Source: Arenibacter sp. F20364
GTDB taxonomy: Bacteria; Bacteroidota; Bacteroidia; Flavobacteriales; Flavobacteriaceae
Direction of reading: 5' to 3'
Assembly (NCBI RefSeq): GCF_023015905.1
Contig: NZ_JALKBD010000006.1
Coordinates: 161,571 to 225,570, forward strand
Length of the DNA: 64,000 bases
The position numbers and the translations under genes are program-made. The notes under the pieces were generated by a model. It made no database searches and had not been told where the DNA came from. It saw only the letters and a list, made by a program, of their open reading frames with translations. Shown one piece after another: positions 59,738 to 64,000 of this stretch (position 1 is the first letter of the stretch; every line of letters starts with the position of its first letter).

Positions 59738-61927
59738 ATGTCAAAGAAGAATAAGAGAAACAAAAATCAAAGAAAAAACGAAATAACCAGAGGTATTTTC
59801 ACCGTTCTTGAAAAGGAACCGGAGAAATCTTTTAATTATAAACAAATTGCTGCCAAGATTGGTGTTGTAGATTCCAATGATAGGAACACCCTAATCAAAA
59901 GATTGGTTGAACTAAAGGAAAAAAAACGAATTTTGGAAGAGGAAAGGGGTTCATACAAAGCTGTGGCTTCTACCAAAACGTACCATACAGGAACCGTTGA
60001 TATAACTGGAAGGGGAAATGCCTATATCGTAGTTGAAGGGTTGGATGATGATGTTTTTGTTCCGTTCAATAAGTTAAAAAAAGCTTTTCATAGAGATGTT
60101 GTAGAAGTATATATTTTTCCTAGAAGAAAAGGAAAAAAATTGGAGGGGGAAATTACCAAAGTAGTTTCCAGGGATAAGACATCTTTTGTTGGTATCGTTG
60201 ATATGCAAAAGGATTTTGCTTTTGTACGCCCAACAGATTATAGAATGTATACAGATATTTTTGTTCCTAAGAATAATATTTCCTCAGCCGAGGATGGTGA
60301 CAAGGTAATTGTAGAAATAAATGAATGGCCAGATAATGTAGATTCCCCTTTTGGAACCATTACTCAAGTATTGGGGAAACCTGGGGAACATAATACCGAA
60401 ATTCATTCCATTTTGGCCCAATATGGTTTACCGTACGAGTTTCCGGTGGAGGTAGATATGTTTGCCAATACATTGGATACCAGTATAAAAGAGGATGAAA
60501 TAGCAAAAAGAAGGGACCTAAGGGAAACTTTGACTTTTACCATAGATCCCAAGGATGCCAAAGATTTCGATGATGCCCTATCTTTTAAGATATTAGAAAA
60601 TGGCAATTATGAGATAGGAGTCCACATTGCAGATGTATCCCATTATTTAATTCCTGATACCATCTTGGATGATGAGGCCTATGATAGGGCAACTTCTGTT
60701 TATTTGGTGGACCGGGTGGTGCCTATGTTACCGGAGGTATTATCAAATAATGCCTGTTCCCTTCGTCCTAATGAAGAAAAATATACCTTTTCTGCAATTT
60801 TTGAAATTGATGGGAATGCTGTTATAAAGAATGAATGGTTTGGGCGTACCGTAATTAATTCCGATCAAAGATTTGCCTATGAAGAGGCACAACATATTAT
60901 AGAGACCGGGAAGGGATCAATTCCTATGGAAATATCCATAAGGGATGGTGCTTATACAGTTGGAAATGAGGTAGTTGATGCTACCTTGACAATGGACCGA
61001 CTTGCCAAGATTATGCGTAGTCAACGTATGCAAGAAGGGGCAATTTCTTTTGATAAATTAGAGGTTCGTTTTAACCTCAACGAAAAAATGGAACCTGAAG
61101 GGGTTTATTTTAAGGAATCCAAGGATGCCAATAAGCTAATAGAGGAATTTATGTTGTTGGCCAATAGAAGGGTTGCCCAGTTTATTGGAAAGCAAAAGCC
61201 CGTTAAAACTTTTGTCTATAGGGTCCATGATGAACCTGACGAGGATAAATTAATGGCTCTTAATGGTATTATATCACGATTCGGGCACAAGCTAAATTTT
61301 AAGGATAAAAAATCTATAAGTAATTCCTTGAATCAACTTTTGGAAAATGTAAAAGGGAAAAAGGAACAGAACTTGGTAGACACTTTGGCCATAAGAAGTA
61401 TGAGCAAGGCAATTTATACTGTGGATAATATTGGACATTATGGGTTGGCTTTTGATTACTATACACATTTTACCTCTCCTATTAGAAGGTATCCGGATGT
61501 AATGGTACACCGTTTATTACAACATTATCTGGATGGTGGGGATACTCCAAAGACAGAACCCTACGAAGTAAAATGTAAGCATTCCTCGGATATGGAAAGT
61601 TTGGCGGCAAATGCTGAGCGCGATTCCATAAAATATATGCAGATCAAATTTATGGAAGATCACCAAGATCAAGAGTTTGTGGGTGTAATTTCTGGGGTTA
61701 CAGAATGGGGTCTCTATGTAGAGATTATCGAGAATAAGTGCGAAGGAATGGTGAGAATTAGGGATATAAGGGATGATTATTATACCTTTGACGAAAAGGA
61801 GTACGCTATAGTGGGTGAAAAAACCAAGAAAACCTATCAATTGGGTGATGAAGTTGTAGTGATGGTAAAGAGTACAGATTTGATTAAGCGCCATTTGGAT
61901 TTTTCCTTAATCGGAAAAAACAACTAA
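59738..61927 (+). CDS. rnr: Ribonuclease R
   Basis: A 729-residue 3'-5' exoribonuclease of the RNase II/R family. Order: N-terminal helix-turn-helix-like part (NRNTLIKRLVELKEKKRIL), two cold-shock/OB domains, the RNB catalytic domain starting with FTIDPKDAKDFDDALSFK (metal-binding Asp cluster), and a C-terminal S1 domain (VGVISGVTEWGLYVEI). It degrades structured RNA and takes part in RNA quality control. Length is typical of Bacteroidota RNase R. It is preceded by a long AT-rich region. Confidence 0.95.
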   Translation: MSKKNKRNKNQRKNEITRGIFTVLEKEPEKSFNYKQIAAKIGVVDSNDRNTLIKRLVELKEKKRILEEERGSYKAVASTKTYHTGTVDITGRGNAYIVVEGLDDDVFVPFNKLKKAFHRDVVEVYIFPRRKGKKLEGEITKVVSRDKTSFVGIVDMQKDFAFVRPTDYRMYTDIFVPKNNISSAEDGDKVIVEINEWPDNVDSPFGTITQVLGKPGEHNTEIHSILAQYGLPYEFPVEVDMFANTLDTSIKEDEIAKRRDLRETLTFTIDPKDAKDFDDALSFKILENGNYEIGVHIADVSHYLIPDTILDDEAYDRATSVYLVDRVVPMLPEVLSNNACSLRPNEEKYTFSAIFEIDGNAVIKNEWFGRTVINSDQRFAYEEAQHIIETGKGSIPMEISIRDGAYTVGNEVVDATLTMDRLAKIMRSQRMQEGAISFDKLEVRFNLNEKMEPEGVYFKESKDANKLIEEFMLLANRRVAQFIGKQKPVKTFVYRVHDEPDEDKLMALNGIISRFGHKLNFKDKKSISNSLNQLLENVKGKKEQNLVDTLAIRSMSKAIYTVDNIGHYGLAFDYYTHFTSPIRRYPDVMVHRLLQHYLDGGDTPKTEPYEVKCKHSSDMESLAANAERDSIKYMQIKFMEDHQDQEFVGVISGVTEWGLYVEIIENKCEGMVRIRDIRDDYYTFDEKEYAIVGEKTKKTYQLGDEVVVMVKSTDLIKRHLDFSLIGKNN

Positions 61928-62083
61928 ATTTTTGTTTTGGAACGGAATTTGTTTAATTCAATGGGGTAACTCCATAAAGTTAAAGGAATTGTTGCCATTG
62001 CATAAATATGTGTTACGGAATTTGTCCGGAAAAAATGTTTTTTGGTTAATTATAATTAGCCTAAAAACTATAGCTCTAAGATA

Positions 62084-62767
62084 ATGGATCAAAAATTAAT
62101 AGTGATATTTTTGTTACTGCTTGCCACCCAAACATTAAGGTCGCAAAACGAAAAGGTAACTCAGAATTTACAGCCGTTCAAAGAGATTAAGGCTTTTGAT
62201 GGATTATCCGTGAACCTGATAAAATCCGATGTCAACAAGGCTATAATTACCGGTGCCAATACTAGCAATGTTGCTATTGTTAATAACGATGGCGTTCTTA
62301 AGATTAGAATGGAAGTGACTAAGTTATTTAGTGGCTATAGAACTTTTATAGACCTCCATTACACGGAAAAACTTGTTGTTATAGATACCAATGAGGATGC
62401 CAGGATTTCATCCAAAGAGTCTATAAAGCAAGATATTTTGGAATTGAAGGCCCAGGAGGGTGGAGAATTGATTATTAGTGCGCAAGTAGATCAAATGCTT
62501 ATAAAAAGTGTAACTGGAGGTATTATTTCTGCCTCAGGTACTTCCAACATACAAGATGTTCAAATAAATACCGGAGGCGTTTATAAGGGAAAGGATTTTA
62601 AAACTAAATTCAGCACCATCAATGTAAATGCCGGATCTAGGGCAGAGGTGTTTGCAAGTGATTATGTAAAGGCGGCAGTAAAGGCTGGTGGGGAGGTTAT
62701 GGTTTATGGTAATCCGGCCAAAATGGAGGAAAAAACGGTCTTTGGAGGAAAAATTACGAGAATGTAA
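62084..62767 (+). CDS. Head GIN domain (DUF2807) exported protein
   Basis: A 227-residue protein with a signal peptide (mature chain begins QNEKV). The rest is the repetitive beta-solenoid of the putative auto-transporter adhesin, head GIN domain: FKEIKAFDGLSVNLIKSD at the start, then stacked strands with units such as GASRAEV-type turns (NAGSRAEVFASDYVKA). These proteins are frequent in Bacteroidota; function is not established. It follows rnr by 156 bp and precedes the LysE-type exporter by 13 bp. Confidence 0.88.
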   Translation: MDQKLIVIFLLLLATQTLRSQNEKVTQNLQPFKEIKAFDGLSVNLIKSDVNKAIITGANTSNVAIVNNDGVLKIRMEVTKLFSGYRTFIDLHYTEKLVVIDTNEDARISSKESIKQDILELKAQEGGELIISAQVDQMLIKSVTGGIISASGTSNIQDVQINTGGVYKGKDFKTKFSTINVNAGSRAEVFASDYVKAAVKAGGEVMVYGNPAKMEEKTVFGGKITRM

Positions 62768-62780
62768 GTAATAGAATTTT

Positions 62781-63443
62781 ATGATGGAGGATATACAGGC
62801 AGCAATTCCATTGGGCTTTTTATTAAGCTTTATGATAGGGCCTGTTTTTTTTGTACTTCTTGAAACCAGTGCCATTAAAGGGTTTAGAGCTGCACTATGT
62901 TTTGATATTGGTGTTATTGTTGCCGATGTTATTTTTATTTCCTTAGCCTATTTTAGTAGTTTTCAGTTGTTGGAAAACCTGAGCAATCATCCAGGCCTCT
63001 ATGTATTTGGAGGGACCATTTTATTGGTTTATGGGCTCACCAATGTATTTAAGAAAGAGTCCGTTAAACAAGAAAACAAAATAAGGATTACCAAGGGAGA
63101 TTATTTTAGTTTGTGCGTCAAAGGTTTTTTATTGAATTTTATCAATATTGGTGTTTTGGTTTTTTGGCTGGGTATTATTATTGTCGTAGGACCTAGTTTG
63201 GATAATGATTCCAATAGAATAATCCTTTTCTTCTCCGCTATGATCGGGGCCTATTTTGTTACTGATATCTTTAAAATATTATTGGCCAAACAATTGCGCA
63301 AAAAATTGACCAAACGACGAATTCTTATGGTTAAAAAAGGCATTGGGATAGTCCTTGTTATTTGTGGATTGGTTCTAATAATAAAAGGTTTTCTCCCTAA
63401 AGATCAATTGAATATAGAAAAGGGAATTGAACTTATAAAGTAG
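62781..63443 (+). CDS. LysE family translocator
   Basis: A 220-residue membrane protein with six helices. The start IPLGFLLSFMIGPVFFVLLETSAIKGFRAAL with the glycine-proline turn (GPVF) is the LysE/RhtB signature, and GVLVFWLGIIIVVG lies in the middle. It exports amino acids or related metabolites. The Bacteroidota members of this branch are untested. A 13-bp spacing indicates cotranscription with the GIN-domain gene. Confidence 0.9.
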   Translation: MMEDIQAAIPLGFLLSFMIGPVFFVLLETSAIKGFRAALCFDIGVIVADVIFISLAYFSSFQLLENLSNHPGLYVFGGTILLVYGLTNVFKKESVKQENKIRITKGDYFSLCVKGFLLNFINIGVLVFWLGIIIVVGPSLDNDSNRIILFFSAMIGAYFVTDIFKILLAKQLRKKLTKRRILMVKKGIGIVLVICGLVLIIKGFLPKDQLNIEKGIELIK

Positions 63444-63641
63444 TGAAAAAAAAGTATTTAGCAGTAAGATATGAGTATCTAGGGTCTGAAACATAGAAAG
63501 TTCCACAATAAATTGGTCCTTTGTATTAGTGCAGATAGCCTATAAAAAATCATAGAAATTTGTTTACATAGACGCTACGTTAAGATAAACTGTTTTTTGT
63601 CAAGCAAATGTAAATTGCTCTCATAACCTATAAAAAAAGTT

Positions 63642-63731
63642 ATGAAAATCATGTACTGGCAAATTTTTATAATCTTATTATTACTTGGTATTGTTTATCT
63701 CCTTTACCGTGTTTTAATGAAATGGTTTAAG
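63642..63731 (+). CDS. Possible 29-aa single-helix membrane peptide
   Basis: A short frame encodes M-K-I-M-Y-W, then a hydrophobic helix (IFIILLLLGIVYLLY) and a short basic tail. It is preceded by a purine-rich AAAAAAAG. The layout, a single helix with basic C-terminus, resembles known bacterial small membrane proteins. The evidence is only composition and position. Confidence 0.3.
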
Positions 63732-63737
63732 TAACCC

Positions 63738-63769
63738 AAAGTATTGCTACTTTGTACAGTCCTTTTTTT
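63738..63769 (+). terminator. Weak terminator after the small peptide frame
   Basis: CAAAGTA and TACTTTG form a perfect seven-pair stem with a four-base loop; a T-run follows seven bases later. Confidence 0.35.
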
Positions 63770-63850
63770 CTCGATGTTTTGATGCAGTGGGGCTACCATT
63801 GACGTCTTTATTAATAGTCTCAATATGAATAATATGAATTGGTAACGATA

Positions 63851-63944
63851 GTCACTTCGACAGAGTCCCTTTTCGGGACGACGAGAAGTCACACATACTG
63901 GCCTAGAGCTGGATGTGCGATTTCTCATATGCATTCGAAATGAC
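63851..63944. repeat. Short palindrome-ended intergenic repeat (MITE-like)
   Basis: A 94-bp unit that starts GTCACTTCGA and ends TCGAAATGAC, so the ends are inverted copies with one mismatch. Between them lie GAGTCCCTTTTCGGGAC, a strong hairpin, and a second CGAGAAGTC/GATTTCTC-type symmetry. Units of this GTCATTTCGA type are common in flavobacterial intergenic DNA. An 89-codon reverse-strand frame runs across it and is not a gene. Confidence 0.7.
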
Positions 63945-64000
63945 GATCTGGAAACCTTCAGTTTATAACTCATACCTTTAACTGTCTCTCTACCTGTATC

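Noticed and set aside
63704..63973. 89-codon reverse-strand frame at the right end
   Set aside because: It runs through a palindromic repeat and has serine/arginine-rich random composition; the repeat explains the open frame.

Overview
The window looks like a chromosomal stretch of a member of the Bacteroidota, most likely a (marine-type) Flavobacteriaceae. Reasons: low-to-moderate GC; TAnnTTTG-like promoter boxes instead of clear Shine-Dalgarno sites; a CarboxypepD_reg/beta-barrel outer membrane protein; many Sec- and lipobox-type exported proteins; GIN-domain, Lgt-like and DUF5009/HGSNAT-like proteins; and the insertion sequences (IS982, ISAon1/ISL3). The species cannot be named from the sequence.

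Layout. 1-7.1 kb: mostly reverse-strand genes, including small unknown exported proteins, a cyclic-phosphate-processing receiver-like protein, a RelA/SpoT-type HD hydrolase, a complete IS982 element, a CCA-type nucleotidyltransferase with HD domain, and a Sel1-repeat protein. 7.2-17.5 kb: a tightly packed twelve-gene reverse-strand cluster, the most unusual part of the window. In transcription order it encodes a PP2C phosphatase, a LytTR-like protein, an FHA/zinc-ribbon membrane protein, a very acidic small protein, a zinc-ribbon/FHA protein, an acidic membrane protein, a chagasin-like protease-inhibitor lipoprotein, a secreted papain-type protease, a transmembrane Ser/Thr kinase with WG repeats outside, a CsgG-like protein and two further exported proteins. 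I read it as a phospho-signalling system coupled to an envelope or secretion function.

17.5-20.3 kb: a decayed zone with hairpins, remnants of two genes, a complete ISAon1/ISL3-type element (8-bp target duplication) sitting inside one remnant, and a CAU-anticodon tRNA. 20.4-31 kb: housekeeping genes (methylmalonyl-CoA epimerase, rbfA, a LolE-like permease, dusB, lepA), an Lgt-like protein overlapping a Tes/MJ0619-like radical SAM gene, and an outer-membrane beta-barrel protein. 31-48.7 kb: a sodium/solute symporter, two divergent cation/proton antiporters with TrkA-type domains, a metallo-beta-lactamase-fold hydrolase, S8, M1 and S41 peptidases, a GCS2-CBS fusion coupled to an aspartoacylase-like enzyme, rnpA, an HGSNAT-like membrane acyltransferase and an SGNH hydrolase.

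48.9-55.9 kb: a sugar-acid module. A PQQ dehydrogenase with a cytochrome c insert and an SMP-30-type lactonase, both lipoproteins, would make aldonic acids in the periplasm; a GntP permease imports them; a galactonate-dehydratase-like enolase and a Gfo/Idh/MocA oxidoreductase act inside. 55.9-64 kb: an NlpC/P60 lipoprotein, a small PD-(D/E)XK-like protein, a GNAT acetyltransferase, rpiB, a 650-bp AT-rich gap, rnr, a GIN-domain protein, a LysE exporter and a short palindromic repeat.

A same-orientation intergenic repeat of about 135 bp occurs four times (30.8, 36.4, 47.8 and 58.5 kb). No CRISPR array, rRNA or prophage was seen.
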